In this document: one piece after another, positions 26,701 through 39,101 of the stretch
Numbering within the stretch: the first letter of the stretch is position 1
Layout: each line of letters begins with the position of its first letter
Origin: Archivesica marissinica
Taxonomy: Eukaryota; Mollusca; Bivalvia; Venerida; Vesicomyidae
NCBI GenBank assembly: GCA_014843695.1
Contig: CM026404.1
Coordinates: 58,639,931 to 58,703,930, forward strand
Length of the DNA: 64,000 nucleotides
Direction of reading: 5' to 3'
The notes under the pieces: generated by a model
The model's database searches: none
The model's input: only the letters and a program-made list of their open reading frames with translations
Told to the model about the DNA's origin: nothing
Position numbers and translations under genes: made by a program

Positions 26701-29700
26701 CAGCTCAGTTTGTAGAGCGTTTACCCTGTAAGCGAACGGTCAGCTCACGTTTTAGAGCGTTTACCCTGTAAGGGAACGGTCAGCTCATTTTGTTGAGCGT
26801 TTACCCTGTAAGCGAACGGTCAGCTCACTTTGTAGAGCGTTTACCCTGTAAGCGAACGGTCAGCTCACTTTGTAGAGCGTGTACCCTGTAAGCGAACGGT
26901 CAGCTCAGTTTGTAGAGCGTTTACCCTGTAAGCGAACGGTCAGCTTAGTTTGTAGAGCGTTTACCCTGTAAGCGAACGGTCAGCTCAGTTTGTAGATCGT
27001 TTACCCTGGAAGCGAACGGTCAGCTCAGTGTGTAGAGTGTTTACCCTGTAAGCGAACGGTCAGCTCACTTTGCAGAGCGTTTACCCTGTAAGCGAACGGT
27101 CAGCTCAGTTTGTTGAGCGTTTACCCTGTAAGCGAACGGTCAGCACAGTTTGTAGAGCGTTTACCCTGTAAGCGAACGGTCAGCTCAGTTTGTAGAGCGT
27201 TTACCCTGTAAGCGAACGGTCAGCTCAGTTTGTAGAGCGTTTACCCTGTAAGCGAACCGTCAGCTCAGTTTGTAGAGCGTTTACCCTGTAAGCGAACGGT
27301 CAGCTCAGTTTGTAGAGCGTGTATCCTGTAAGGGAACGGCCAGCTCAGTTTGTAGAGTGTTTACTCTGTAAGCGAACGGTCAGCTCAGTTTGTAGAGCGA
27401 TTACCCTGTAAGCGAACGGTCAGCTCAGTTTGTAGAGCGTGTGTCCTGTAAGGGAACGGTCAGCCCAGTTTGTAGAGTTGTTACCCTGTAAGCGAACGGT
27501 TCTGCTCAGTTTGTAGAGTGTTTACCCTGTAAGCGAACGGTCAGCTCAGTTTGTAGAGCGTTTACCCTGTAAGCGAACGGTCAGCTCAGTTTGTAGAGCG
27601 TTTACCCTGTAAGCGAACGGTCAGCTCAGTTTGTAGAGCGTTTACCCTGTAAGCGAACGGTCAGCTCAGTTTGTAGAGCGTTTACCCTATAAGGGAACGG
27701 TCAGCTCAGTTTGTAGAGCGTTTACCCTGTAAGAGAACGGTCAACTCAGTTTGTAGAGCGTTTACCTTGTAAACGAACGGTCAGCTTAGTTTGTAGAGCG
27801 TTTACCCTGTAAGCGAACGGTCAGCTCAGTTTGTAGAGCATTTACCCTGTAAGCGAACGGTCAGCTCAGTTTGTAGAGCGTTTACCCTGTAAGCGAACGG
27901 TCAGCTCAGTTTGTAGAGCGTTTACCCTGTAAGCGAACGGTCAGCTCAGTTTGTAGAGCGTTTACCCTGTAAGCGAACGGTCAGCTCAGTTTGTAGAGCG
28001 TTTACCCGGTAAGCGAACGGTCAGCTCAGTTTGTAGAGCGTTTACCCTGTCAGCGAACGGTCAGCTCAGTTTTTAGAGCGTTTACCCTGTAAGCAAACGG
28101 TCAGCTCAGTTTGTAGAGCGTTTACCCTGTAAGCGAACGGTCAGCTCAGTTTGTAGAGCGTGTGTCCTGTAAGGGAACGGTCAGCCCAGTTTGTAGAGTT
28201 TTTACCGTGTAAGCGAACGGTTCTGCTCAGTTTGTAGAGTGTTTACCCTGTAAGCGAACGGTCAGCTCAGTTTGTAGAGCGTTTACCCTGTAAGCGAACG
28301 GTCAGCTCAGTTTGTAGAGCGTTTACCCTGTAAGCGAACGGTCAGCTCAGTTTGTAGAGCGTTTACCCTGTAAGCGAACGGTCAGCTCAGTTTGTAGAGC
28401 GTTTACCCTGTAAGGGAACGGTCAGCTCAGTTTGTAGAGCGTTTACCCTGTAAGCGAACGGTCAGCTCAGTTTGTAGAGCGTTTACCTTGTAAACGAACG
28501 GTCAGCTTAGTTTGTAGAGCGTTTACCCTGTAAGCGAACGGTCAGCTCAGTTTGTAGAGCATTTACCCTGTAAGCGAACGGTCAGCTCAGTTTGTAGAGC
28601 GTTTACCCTGTAAGCGAACGGTCAGCTCAGTTTGTAGAGCGTTTACCCTGTAAGCGAACGGTCAGCTCAGTTTGTAGAGCGTTTACCCTGTAAGCGAACG
28701 GTCAGCTCAGTTTGTAGAGCGTTTACCCGGTAAGCGAACGGTCAGCTCAGTTTGTAGAGCGTTTACCCTGTCAGCGAACGGTCAGCTCAGTTTGTAGAGC
28801 GTTTACCCTGTAAGCAAACGGTCAGCTCAGTTTGTAGAGCGTTTACCCTGTAAGCGAACGGTCAGCTTAGTTTGTAGAGCGTTTACCCTGTAAGCGAACG
28901 GTCAGCTTAGTTTGTAGAGCGTTTACCCTGTAAGCGAACGGTCAGCTTAGTTTGTAGAGCGTTTACGCTGTGAGCGAACGGTCCGCTCAGTTTGTAGAGC
29001 GTTTACCCTGTAAGCGAACGGTCAGCTTAGTTTGTAGAGCGTTTACCATGTAAGCGAACGGTCAGCTCAGTTTGTAGAGCGTTTACCCTGTAAGCGAACG
29101 GTCAGCTCAGTTTGTAGAGCATTTACCCTGTAAGCGATCGGTCAGCTCAGTTTGTAGAGCGTTTACCCTGTAAGCGAACGGTCAGCTCACGTTTTAGAGC
29201 GTTTACCCTGTAAGGGAACGGTCAGCTCATTTTGTTGAGCGTTTACCCTGTAAGCGAACGGTCAGCTCACTTTGTAGAGCGTTTACCCTGTAAGCGAACG
29301 GTCAGCTCACTTTGTAGAGCGTTTACCCTGTAAGCGAACGGTCAGCTCAGTTTGTAGAACGTTTACCCTGTAAACGAACGGTCAGCTTAGTTTGTAGAGC
29401 ATTTACCCTGTGAGCGAACGGTCAGCTTAGTTTGTAGAGCGTTTACCCTGTAAGCGAACGGTCAGCTCAGTTTGTAGAGCGTTTACCCTGTAAGCGAACG
29501 GTCAGCTCAGTTAGTAGAGCGTTTACCCTGTAAGCGAACGGTCAGCTCAGTTTGTAGAGCGTTTACTCTGGAAGCGAACGGTCAGCTCAGTTTGTAGAGC
29601 GTTTACCATGTAAGCGAACGGTCAGCTCAGTTTGTAGAGCGTTTACCCTGGAAGCGAACGGTCAGCTCAGTTTATAGAGCGTTTACCATGTAAGCGAACG

Positions 29701-30263
29701 GTCAGCTCAGTTTGTAGAGCGTTTACCCTGGAAGCGAACGGTCAGCTCAGTTTGTAGAGCGTTTACCCTGGAAGCGAACGGTCAGTTCAGTTTGTAGAGC
29801 GTTTACCCTGGAAGCGAACGGTCAGCTCAGTTTTAGAGCGTTTACCCTGGAAGCGAACGGTCAGTTCAGTTTGTAGAGCGTTTACCCTGTAAGCGAACGG
29901 TCAGCTCAGTTTGTAGAGCGTTTACCCTGGAAGCGAACGGTCAGCTCAGTTTGTAGAGCGTTTACCCTGTAAGCGAACGGTCAGCTCAGTTTGTAGAGCG
30001 TTTACCCTGGAAGCGAACGGTCAGCTCAGTTTATAGAGCGTTTACCATGTAAGCGAACGGTCAGCTCAGTTTGTAGAGCGTTTACCCTGGAAGCGAACGG
30101 TCAGCTCAGTTTTTAGAGCGTTTACCCTGGAAGCGAAAGGTCAGTTCAGTTTGTAGAGCGTTTACCCTGGAAGCGAACGGTCAGCTCAGTTTTTAGAGCG
30201 TTTACCCTGGAAGCGAACGGTCAGTTCAGTTTGTAGAGCGTTTACCCTGGAAGCGAACGGTCA
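23798..30263 (+). repeat. 40-bp satellite built from a tRNA D-arm plus anticodon-arm, about 161 copies
   Basis: The unit is gctcagtttgtagagc (a 4-bp D stem with 8-nt loop; box A-like), then gtttaccctgtaag and cgaacggtca (anticodon stem-loop and variable region). The first unit is preceded by ggccggg, which looks like a tRNA acceptor strand. The T-arm and 3' half never appear. The loop cctgtaa, or cttgtaa in some units, would give anticodon TGT (Thr); C at position 33 and an A-C pair in the stem argue against function. The core 24770-26460 is nearly uniform, the flanks are diverse, and internal blocks are duplicated. Confidence 0.9.
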
Positions 30264-31446
30264 CTGGTTGTACATTATTCTCATCCTGTGACGTGTTCTT
30301 GGTTTATTCATTTGATTCTTATTTTCATAATAAACATTCGACCTCAATAATCTTAGAATACAATGTTTATTATAATATGTTCATTATAAAATAAACATAT
30401 TTCGTTTTACTTTAAAGCGACATTACATCACACAAAGTAAATAAAATGCATATTTTTCATATATGAATGCATTGCTACTACAAATTCTTCCGAATACATT
30501 CGAACACTAACATTGAATCAGTGAACAGTGTGTTTGTGGATTGAAAGTATGGTTTCATATAACGGTCATCCACGCTCCTGAAATGATGTTTGTTTGTCAT
30601 CGAAGTCAATACTAAGCACGAGATAATGTCGTTTAGAGATAATTTAGCTAAGAATAGTGTACAAATATATAGGCACAAATGCGCTAAATCTGATCCATAA
30701 ATCGTGTTATTCAGGATACACTAGTTGTATTACGCATGAATCTTTACATTATTTTGTTATGTCAAAAAACCGCGTTTATACGACGTTTGTTTATTAGTTA
30801 AAATACTCAGTATTTGAGGCAAATATTTGGAAATAAATTATATCATATAATAGGAAAATACATTCTGTAGAAATTTGTGTTTTCACTGATTAGATGTAGT
30901 GTCGATTTAATACCTATTGGTGTCCCTCTCTTTATATATTTGAACTTCCTAACATTTTCTCCTGCTATTTGGTGCTCGGTATTAACAGTTTACATGTAAA
31001 TATGTGTATGCAGTCTAGGAAAAGGTCATTAAATACACTCAGTAAACACCATCCAATGCCTCTAAACCGTAACATGCCATTCACAACTAAAGTCGCATTT
31101 GCAAATAGCATAAAGCCAGATCATGTTGTTTGTTCAGGCTCTATTCTGTTTGCTATTCGCATAGTGGAGCTAAAACACGTGTCTGAATAGCAACCAACAT
31201 AGATCCTGATCAGATGCAGCGTTACCCCGCGGCTGACCTTGATCTATGTTATTTGCACATTCCTTCGTAAGGTTAAGGGTTAATCATCATGCTTGACTGC
31301 CAATCATATATACACTGTTAAACGATTTAAAATGATCAAGTTTTATTGCACTGAATTTCATAGATTCAGCCGATACTTGACCCGATACATGACCTTGATA
31401 TTGTACTTACCAAAGCGACTTAGAATCCACACTGTTCGCAGGTGGC
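30264..31446. other. Unique intergenic DNA
   Basis: AT-rich sequence without recognisable genes or repeat families. Open frames below 75 codons only. Confidence 0.45.
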
Positions 31447-31651
31447 TTAACCCGGGTTCGATCCTCGGACCGGGAAGTATGTGAGATGGTACGGTGGTCG
31501 CCAGATCGGACAAGTGGGTTTTCTCCGTGTACTCCGGTTTCCTCCCACACGAATTACCACATTTACGCTTTCACCCGCGCCAACGAGAGTGATTAATATA
31601 AGTTGTTAGAACTTGCTTCGCAATCGTTGTAAAATAAATAAAGTTTAAACT
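31447..31651 (+). mobile_element. SINE-A, head truncated
   Basis: It begins at the T-arm (acccgggttcgatcctcgg) and runs to ttgcttcgcaatcg plus taaaataaataaag. The body is intact (gagatggtacggtgg, cctcccacacgaatta). Confidence 0.9.
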
Positions 31652-32169
31652 TAATGGTGGCTTAATATCGCCAATCCTTTTTAGCCGTGAAATCTTACAG
31701 AACACTAAAATGGCGAAACATAGTGTCCACGAAATATAGTAGCCGCGCAATTCTCTAGGTTTACAGTAACCCAAACACAGACAGCTTTGACACACGTGCT
31801 TTAATATAAGACATACAATTAACAGTTATACACAACTCACACATTTCCGATTGAAACAATAATTTCATAAACATTTATTATAAATATCTAAATATCTGGG
31901 CGACAAGAAGTGTCCAGAAATTCCAAAATATCCTGGGGGAAATGAAGTGCCGCCATGAATACGAAAATAAACAAATATTCTAATAATGATAATGAACATG
32001 GAACTAACCTAACCACACAATAACGATTCATCAAATATAGTCTATGTTTACTGCACTGTGGGATGTGGGGTTTGAGAAATCGTTTGCGTTTGTATTTTGA
32101 GGTAATTTCCCCATGTGTTATTATCTCTCTTTGTTGAAGATTTAGAACTTTATTTACAAAATGATGTCA
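31652..32169. other. Unique intergenic DNA
   Basis: Nothing recognised. Confidence 0.4.
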
Positions 32170-32540
32170 CGTCAGGATTGACGACATAGTCCCAATAGTC
32201 CTATTGTTTGCAGATGGTATGGCCATATTAACTAAAATACCTGATGAATTACAACATCATTTAAATCTTCTGAAAACTTATTGTGATACATGGGGATTAA
32301 ATGTTAACATCTCCAAAACTAAAATTGTCGTTTTCGCAAAAAAGACGGCTTGTTGCCAAATGACTTTTGTAGTTACAGTGGCCATAACATCGAGGTTGTC
32401 AATGACTTTAATTATTTGGTATTCAATTTTACCGACAACTTTGCTTTGAACCATGAACATTTACATGGTTTAAAAGCTTTGAACACATTATGTAATAACA
32501 AACGCTTGATTTAAAGCCGAACATATTATGCCACTTATTT

Positions 32541-32971
32541 GATGCCTTAGCTGGAACTATACTACTACTCTGCATAGATATAAGGCTACACCAAGTCCAA
32601 GGAAATCGAAAGGATGCCTTAGCTGGAACTATACTACTACTCTGCATAGATATAAGGCTACACCAAGTCCAAGGAAATCGAAAGGATGCCTTAGCTGGAA
32701 CTATACTACTACTCTGCATAGATATAAGGCTACACCAAGTCCAAGGAAATCGAAAGGATGCCTTAGCTGGAACTATACTACTACTCTGCATAGATATAAG
32801 GCTACACCAAGTCCAAGGAAATCGAAAGGATGCCTTAGCTGGAACTATACTACTACTCTGCATAGATATAAGGCTACACCAAGTCCAAGGAAATCGAAAG
32901 GATGCATTTGCTGGAACTATACTACTACTCTGCATAGATATAAGGCTACACCAAGTCCAAGGAAATCGAAA
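32541..32971. repeat. 72-bp tandem repeat, 6 copies, inside the LINE remnant
   Basis: The unit begins gatgccttagctggaac, then tatactactactctgc, atagatataaggctac and accaagtccaagg. Copies are nearly identical except gatgcattt at the last boundaries, so the expansion is recent relative to the decay of the LINE. 72 bp is 24 codons, so the unit stays open on the - strand and makes a false 168-codon frame. Confidence 0.93.
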
Positions 32972-33188
32972 GGATGCATTTGAAGTTCTGTAAACGTATA
33001 TTGACTGTTAGATTAAATACATGTATAGTCGGAGAATATGGCGAACTCGGTCGTTATCCTTCCGACAAAATACTAATCAGAACATTATACCAACACGTAT
33101 TGTATGATTGCAATAGAGGTTGTAAAAACTGGATAACTGTGGATTTCCTAATGTGTTTTGTAATAATAACGTTACTGATATGAAGGCA

Positions 33189-33353
33189 TTTTCTTGGATG
33201 GTCGTCCACCGATCCATGTGTTCGATAACGTTGAAGTAGACGTGTTATCGTGATCCGCGTAACCCCGAGTCGATTTGTGACGTCACGCTGACGTAAACCG
33301 CCGTCAATCATGCCAATGGCACGCATTCTCTGATTGCGGTTTAGCCTAGGCAT
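33189..33353 (-). pseudogene. Tc1/mariner-type transposase N-terminal fragment
   Basis: About 55 codons starting MPRLNRNQRMRAIGM, then GGLRQRDVTNRLGVTR and a helix-turn-helix ITRLLQRYRTHGSVDDHPR. This matches the first HTH of Tc1-like transposases (paired-like DNA-binding domain with the G-S-V-x-D-x-P-R end). The catalytic DDE part is absent; the frame runs on into unrelated sequence. It lies between two LINE segments, on the opposite strand. Confidence 0.8.
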
Positions 33354-34140
33354 TTTATTAGAGGTAACAATGGGTATGTAATGTGTTTTTCCTCGATGAT
33401 AATGCAATACCAGTACTATACCAGTACTATAATATTATATCCAAACATCGTACCATTGATACATTTACCCGGGGATGGTTTTGGAATTTAGATAGAAGTC
33501 CAGGCCTGGATAATTATAGATTAATTTAAAAATAAATTATGTTATGAGAGTTATCTAGACTTTCTGCCACGGAACCGTTGGCTGTTTTTAGTATGTTGAT
33601 ATTATCAGTTCATTGTTTAAAATTCAAAATGGACGTTATGCAACAAATAGAACACCGAGAGATCAACGATACTGTAACTGCTGTAACAAATTAGACATAG
33701 AAGACGAATATCATTTTATATGTATATGTTCATGTATTAGTAATTTAGTAATTAAATTTACACAAAATGTATATACATGAATATTGCCTTTCTAAGCCAT
33801 CAATGTGTAAGCTTTTAGAATTGCTAAAACCAACTGATAAGAATGTGTTATGTAACTTGTCCAAATAATTTATGTCAAAGAAGCATTATCTTTAAGAAAC
33901 ACATTGCTGAATAACCAAATGCGTATTTAGTATATTATATGTTCATCCTCTTTACCCTAATTTGTAATCAGTAATATACTGATAGCAACTTTCTTGTTAA
34001 CTGATTGAAATTATATGAATATTGTTAACAATTATGATACGATATATCACATGACCAGTAATTATGTTACATATATTGTGTCTTTCGACGATGTACTATG
34101 TACAAGTCTTGTAAATAAACAACTGTTCTGTTCTGTGTTT

Positions 34141-35371
34141 TGATAATTAATATGCAATGCTTACCATACGGCAAACGAAATGTAGTATGCGGATCCATGT
34201 AGCGGACAACCGCCGTATGCATGACAGGGGTACCCCTGGTAGTGTGGCATATAACTCATTTTATGAGGCATACACTTTATTTATGATACGGTAGCTCTTT
34301 GTATTCCTCCTTATGATGGAGATCAAAACACACATGTATCATAACAACATATATTATACGGGAAAAGCTGAGTGGGCCGAAGGCCGGGTCAGGCTTGTGT
34401 CACCTATAGATAACATTTACCAGACATGTGTACACACAATATACATGAAAAATAACTTAACACTTACAAATCAATTATCCGAATCTATAATAATAGAAAA
34501 TAAGACCGACATCTTCTCACAGTTGATATACATTACACGATGTCACCGTTTGGACTTGTTCACGACATCCGTTGATCACAACATATAGACGCTCTATGAA
34601 ATAATACAATTTAACAAGCTCTTTCATTCTCAATGGTATGCTTCAAGATCATAGTCGGATGCGATTGAACTATTCTATTTTTGGAAGCAATTTTTAGAAA
34701 TAATTCTGGTTTTCCATTTGAACATTTCTCTTCTCAGTATTAACTCTTTCTCTTACGGATTTCAAGACGTGGATGCATTTATTATTTTGATAGAGTCACG
34801 TATTAGTTAGCGTATACTAGTACATGTACACTATGGTTATGTGTAAATTGAGCAGGAATTCATAGCGAGCTCTACGCAATTTTCACGGTAACGCTAGTTG
34901 AGAATGTGTGTGTCGATATTGATTTTTGTTGCTTACCGGAAGTTTGGATTGCCGGAAAGAGCTACAATGTACATGGATGTACAGGATAGAATCACTGACG
35001 CAAATAAATAAAAACGTGGCAGTGGTGTTTCCCTAATCGAATATATGCGGGTGATTATGGTTTGGGCTCAGTTTGTAGCATAATATCTACAATGTAAACA
35101 TGTTTCGGCAAATACAAGACATGCCAATTGAACGAATGTTGGAAATAGTTTATATTCAATGATCGCATTTGAAAGAGCCTTTTTAAAAATTCTATATGCA
35201 TAGCGCTTAGCAACCCACACACGCGCACCTGCAAACCATGACGTCTACAAGAAACGCCTAATCGTTGTGCTCACTCTATCTTCCTTAGATATCAAATCCC
35301 TCGTGGGAATGTATATATTTTCCGCCTATACTTTTTCATATTATTTAGATACGTTGTATTCGCTGACTTGT
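34141..35371. other. Unique intergenic DNA
   Basis: AT-rich; a 91-codon open frame at 34313-34588 shows no recognisable motif. No repeat family was identified. Confidence 0.4.
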
Positions 35372-35577
35372 ATACGACTGTAACCTATCATCACTGATGG
35401 TCACGGGTTCGAACCCCGCTCAGACCGTGTCTCATTTATATGAATAAGTTGGCAGTTTCTTACGGAGGTTGGTGCACCCAAGTACTGGTTAACCGCTGGA
35501 GCCTGCCCAGGAAAGGTGTTGTTAGGTAAACTGCCCGCCGGCGATATAGCCCGAAATGGTGCGTAAAACCCGAAATA
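35372..35577 (+). mobile_element. SINE-D, 5' truncated, with a 3' deletion
   Basis: It starts inside the head (gtaacctatcatcactg, ggttcgaaccccgctc). The body has gaggttggtgcaccc, ctgcccaggaaagg and ctgcccgccggcgata. The 3' end lacks the ctgatgcagg block and closes gtaaaacccgaaatat. Confidence 0.85.
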
Positions 35578-36822
35578 TAGATATAGACGCTATGGCTACT
35601 CCATATAAACGCAATTTACAATAGTATAATGTAAATTTGTTTATAATTTCTACAATGCTTAAAGAGTAATAACTACTGTTCGCACGGGGTGTCAGTATAT
35701 ACGCTCAGCCGGACACCGGTTTTTAGCGATGATACATTTGCATAACGCGCACTACAGAAGCCTAGTGTTAACCAATCACAATCGTTCTTGTCACGTGTAT
35801 GGCTTCATCTGGGAACATCGCCATCTTTTCCGTGGAAGCAGAGTTTTTCTCTCCGTTATCTTCTGGAATTCTGAGTATACCTTGTATCATTAATAATGTT
35901 TTCCAGTTTAACCCTTTCCGCCCCAACCTCCCTCCTGTTCTTGACACCCAGTGCGAACTACTTATTATTGTATTTTTAACCCATTTTCATGTGTATACAA
36001 TATTGTTAAGGTGAATTCAATTGCACCTATCGATGTGGAATTCAATTACACCTATTATGGTGGATTTTATGTCCAACTTTATGTATTTTGAACATTGTTA
36101 CGGTGCATTCATTTGCACCTTTTGCTTATCAGTTTATCTTGTTTCAAAATAAATCGTCTGTTTCCATATTGGAGACAGACATTTTCATTCCTATTCAATT
36201 GTTTGTGTTCCTTTACAATGGTTGTGGATGTTTGGAATGACGGGTCATTCTAGAAACAACTAATTGGAGGTAGACCTTAACTTTACATAAATGAACTTCG
36301 AGACATATGTGATGTTGGAGGAAGTATAACACTATATATATACTTGAGCGAGCGTTGGGACTTTGCCTTATTCACACTAGATATAGGTTTATGTTGTAAA
36401 CATGTAATAACACGCACTACAGTTTATTATGGTTTTCCAGGTTGTGGTTTTTTGGGGTCATATTCAATAAAGCGTACGCACGTGCGTACTTGACGCGCCT
36501 GGTGCCAGGTTTGATTGAAATCATTTACTAAAAAGAAGCGTCGCTATTGCGCATACCGTAAACACGATGTATAATTTAGTCATCACTCTCTATCCCGTGA
36601 TGTAATCAAACTGACAGGTATACAATGCATTGATGTATTGCTTACACACATTCTGATTTATTACAGGTATGCAGATGTCAACATCATAAAAATATTAGTG
36701 ATGTTTAACATTTCTTTCGATTTATACAATCTAAGTTTAATTTGAAATTTAGTCAGAAACTATTACGAACATCGTAATTACCGCCATAATATGTACATAT
36801 AGAGTTGTTTACCGGTTCGATA
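35578..36822. other. Intergenic DNA with a 16-bp perfect palindrome
   Basis: gtacgcacgtgcgtac at 36474-36489 is a perfect palindrome with CACGTG (E-box core) at its centre. Short repeated phrases (gaattcaattgcacct, gaattcaattacacct) occur at 36013-36055. No gene recognised. Confidence 0.5.
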
Positions 36823-37050
36823 TTGCCCCCGTCTGACCCTAATTATATTAACAGTCTTTCAGATGGGAATTTAAACCGAGGTCTGGTGTCGGTGCTTTAC
36901 ACCGTGCACGTAAAAGAACCAGAGGAGACTCTGGAATGGGTCTCTGTTTGTATCATGCACTATCCTCCAAAATCTAAAATGACTAATATCTTCAGGAGGC
37001 GTCGCTCATATGGGCAACCGGTAGCGACGATAAATAAACGTAAAACACAC
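36823..37050 (+). mobile_element. SINE-B, head lost
   Basis: It starts at ccccgtctgaccc at the end of the tRNA-like head. The central block is complete, and the tail is cggtagcgacgataaat, then aaacgtaaaacacac. Confidence 0.9.
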
Positions 37051-38572
37051 TCGATATTGCCTGGGAACCGGCTTATTGGTGCAATAACCGCGTAGCCAAA
37101 CGGGCGTTTCTCCAATTTACAATTATTCAAATTTAGGAGAAACAAGACCAAATTCCAAGAGTGTGTACCTTCAGTCAGAGATAAATGACAAACTAGTGCT
37201 TGGAAACGGTGAACGTAACCACGAGCTCCTATCGCTAAGACATACTATTCTATGTAGAGTGGTGGAAAATCCGTAAATCCTACATATCATGGCCTATTAA
37301 ACATACATAAAAAATTCTCGTCGTTTTTCGGCACTGCTCTCTTGATTATATATACGTTATTAGCTTGCGAGTTTGGGTCTGGGTTCGGGTCTTGGCGTTG
37401 TGTGGGGGAGCAATAGGTGGAATCGTGTGAAGCAGGTATCAATCTAAGCAATTTTTATAATTTATTTTGTAACAAGTTTGTCATCTTTTTCTTTAGTCCT
37501 TTGAATCATTTTATTTTCATTCTTTTTTGTGGTTCCTTTTCTAAAAAAAACTTAGCTATTTAGTTTATTCAAACGTTATCTTGACTTCCTGGTGCGGGCC
37601 GTTGTCTAATGTTGTTAAAACGTGTGGCCCAAACCATTTGCATGTATTTTATCTGTTTATGCATGACATATATAATAATGATTTGCAATAAAATATGATT
37701 AAACTATTAAAAAAAAAGTTAAATGCACTTGCCGTATATTATTATTTTCTTTAGTCGTGAAAACAACTTTCAAAAAAATGTTGTTGAAATTTTTAGCTTC
37801 ATTATGTGACCATGCGCCTCAATACAGTTATCGCAACGGCACCTGTTTCCATGGGGAACTAGATACTTTAGGGCACATATGTACGGCGTACATGAATTTA
37901 TTTATGCACGGGTAAATGTTGAATATATTATTTTGACTTAGTAACATCAATAAATAACAATATTACAACTCATACGAAACCTTTTTTCTGGTTATTTGTA
38001 CATTTTCCCCCCAATTCGGATAGCTACCTGAAATGCTCATAAACCGCATCATTTCGGTGGACAAAATTCTCCCAACAAGTTGTCTGTTTATATTCTGCTA
38101 CTGAACAAGTCAGGTGACAGTTGCATTATGCTACCGGTACGCACAACGAAATGGTATTGAACCATGCTTCACCTCTGTCAGCGAAAATAGGTTAAAACTA
38201 TTTAAATATTTTAAATACGGAGGTAAATGGAAAAAATACTCCGAGCAAAGGTTCCACCACTCTATATTATATTCTGATAAAAATAATTTAGTCTAACAAA
38301 GGAAATATTAGATCTACCCAAATGTTAGGCGCTATGATTAAAGTATATTTACACTATATCTGCTGTCGTCTACGATGATTCAATACCACATAAACCGATG
38401 CACAACATTAAACCTAATTACGCGTAATAATATTGCACAGTGGTGATTTGTCAATTGAACTAAATTTTTGTCATTCATGAAGCAGTGCATGCAACGATTT
38501 CGGTAGCACTCTAGATAGAGTGTATATTTAACAAGGTTTCTAATTATGAACACAATGTAAGAAATGACTATA
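37051..38572. other. Unique intergenic DNA
   Basis: No recognisable gene or repeat. Only short open frames (60 codons at 38114-38296). Confidence 0.4.
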
Positions 38573-38754
38573 CAGTCAAACCTGGCTTAAGCAGCCATCC
38601 AAGGGAATCGCAGAAAGTGGCTGCTTAGCACAGGTGGTTTCTTAATAGAGGTCAAATGTATAGTAAAACAGCATATTGGGAATCTGGAAACTGGCTGCTT
38701 AATACAGGTTCGCTGATTAATGAATGGAGATGGCCACTAACACAGGTTTTACTG
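38573..38754 (-). mobile_element. MITE with TA target-site duplication (Tc1/mariner type), copy 1
   Basis: The ends are cagtcaaacctg and caggttttactg (inverted), flanked by TA on both sides (38571-38572, 38755-38756). The internal text is repetitive: gtggctgcttagcacagg, ctggctgcttaatacagg. About 182 bp, no coding capacity. A second copy in the opposite orientation is at 51175-51352. Confidence 0.82.
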
Positions 38755-39101
38755 TACACATAATGATATGATATACATGTATTAAAATAGACAGTGAAAA
38801 GGCATTAATTCAGTTTATATCATTATTGGAGCAGAATAATATTGTGTCACCCGACTGAGCATCTCTGATCTCTGTTTTCTTCTGCGTTTCCTAGAATGAA
38901 AGAACAATTCCATTATGCTTTCCAATGGGTGTACTCGATTGACCAGGTGGAACAGCCCGGAATATAGTTCCAGCAATTCCATCGGTTATTACAATCGAGC
39001 AGCTTGTTTCAGTAGGAACAGCTTCACGCAAAAATGGCGCTAGACCTATTGATCATTGACACGATTTTAGACTCTGAAAGAGATGATAACATCAACGATA
39101 C

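Larger units (their letters stand above)
32170..34140 (+). pseudogene. Decayed non-LTR retrotransposon (LINE) 3' half
   Basis: Pieces of a LINE ORF2-like polyprotein appear in order but in different frames. The reverse-transcriptase catalytic region is at about 32190-32340 (VLLFADGMAILTKIP, then WGLNVNISKTKIVVF); the active-site motif is FADG instead of FADD. After a frameshift comes EVVNDFNYL (about 32390). Then a 72-bp tandem expansion; then LKFCKRIL and EYGELGRYPSDKI (about 32975-33070), typical of the post-RT region. Then a Tc1-like insertion; then RYCNCCNKLDIEDEYHF (about 33665-33715), a cysteine/histidine knuckle seen at LINE C-termini; and KPSMCKLLELLKPTDK (about 33795). The 3' end near 34120 has tgtaaataaa. 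Frameshifts and the lost Asp make it inactive. The clade was not assigned. Confidence 0.82.

Noticed and set aside
23798..30263. CRISPR-like regular array
   Set aside because: Units are contiguous with no unique spacers, the unit is tRNA-like, and the host is eukaryotic.
23798..30263. A cluster of functional tRNA genes
   Set aside because: No unit has a T-arm, box B or a complete acceptor stem; the anticodon loop has C at position 33.
36805..37095. Frame encoding ..YTVHVKEPEETLEW.. seen at several places (also 11880, 40674, 53616)
   Set aside because: This recurring peptide is a translation of the SINE-B central block, not a protein family.
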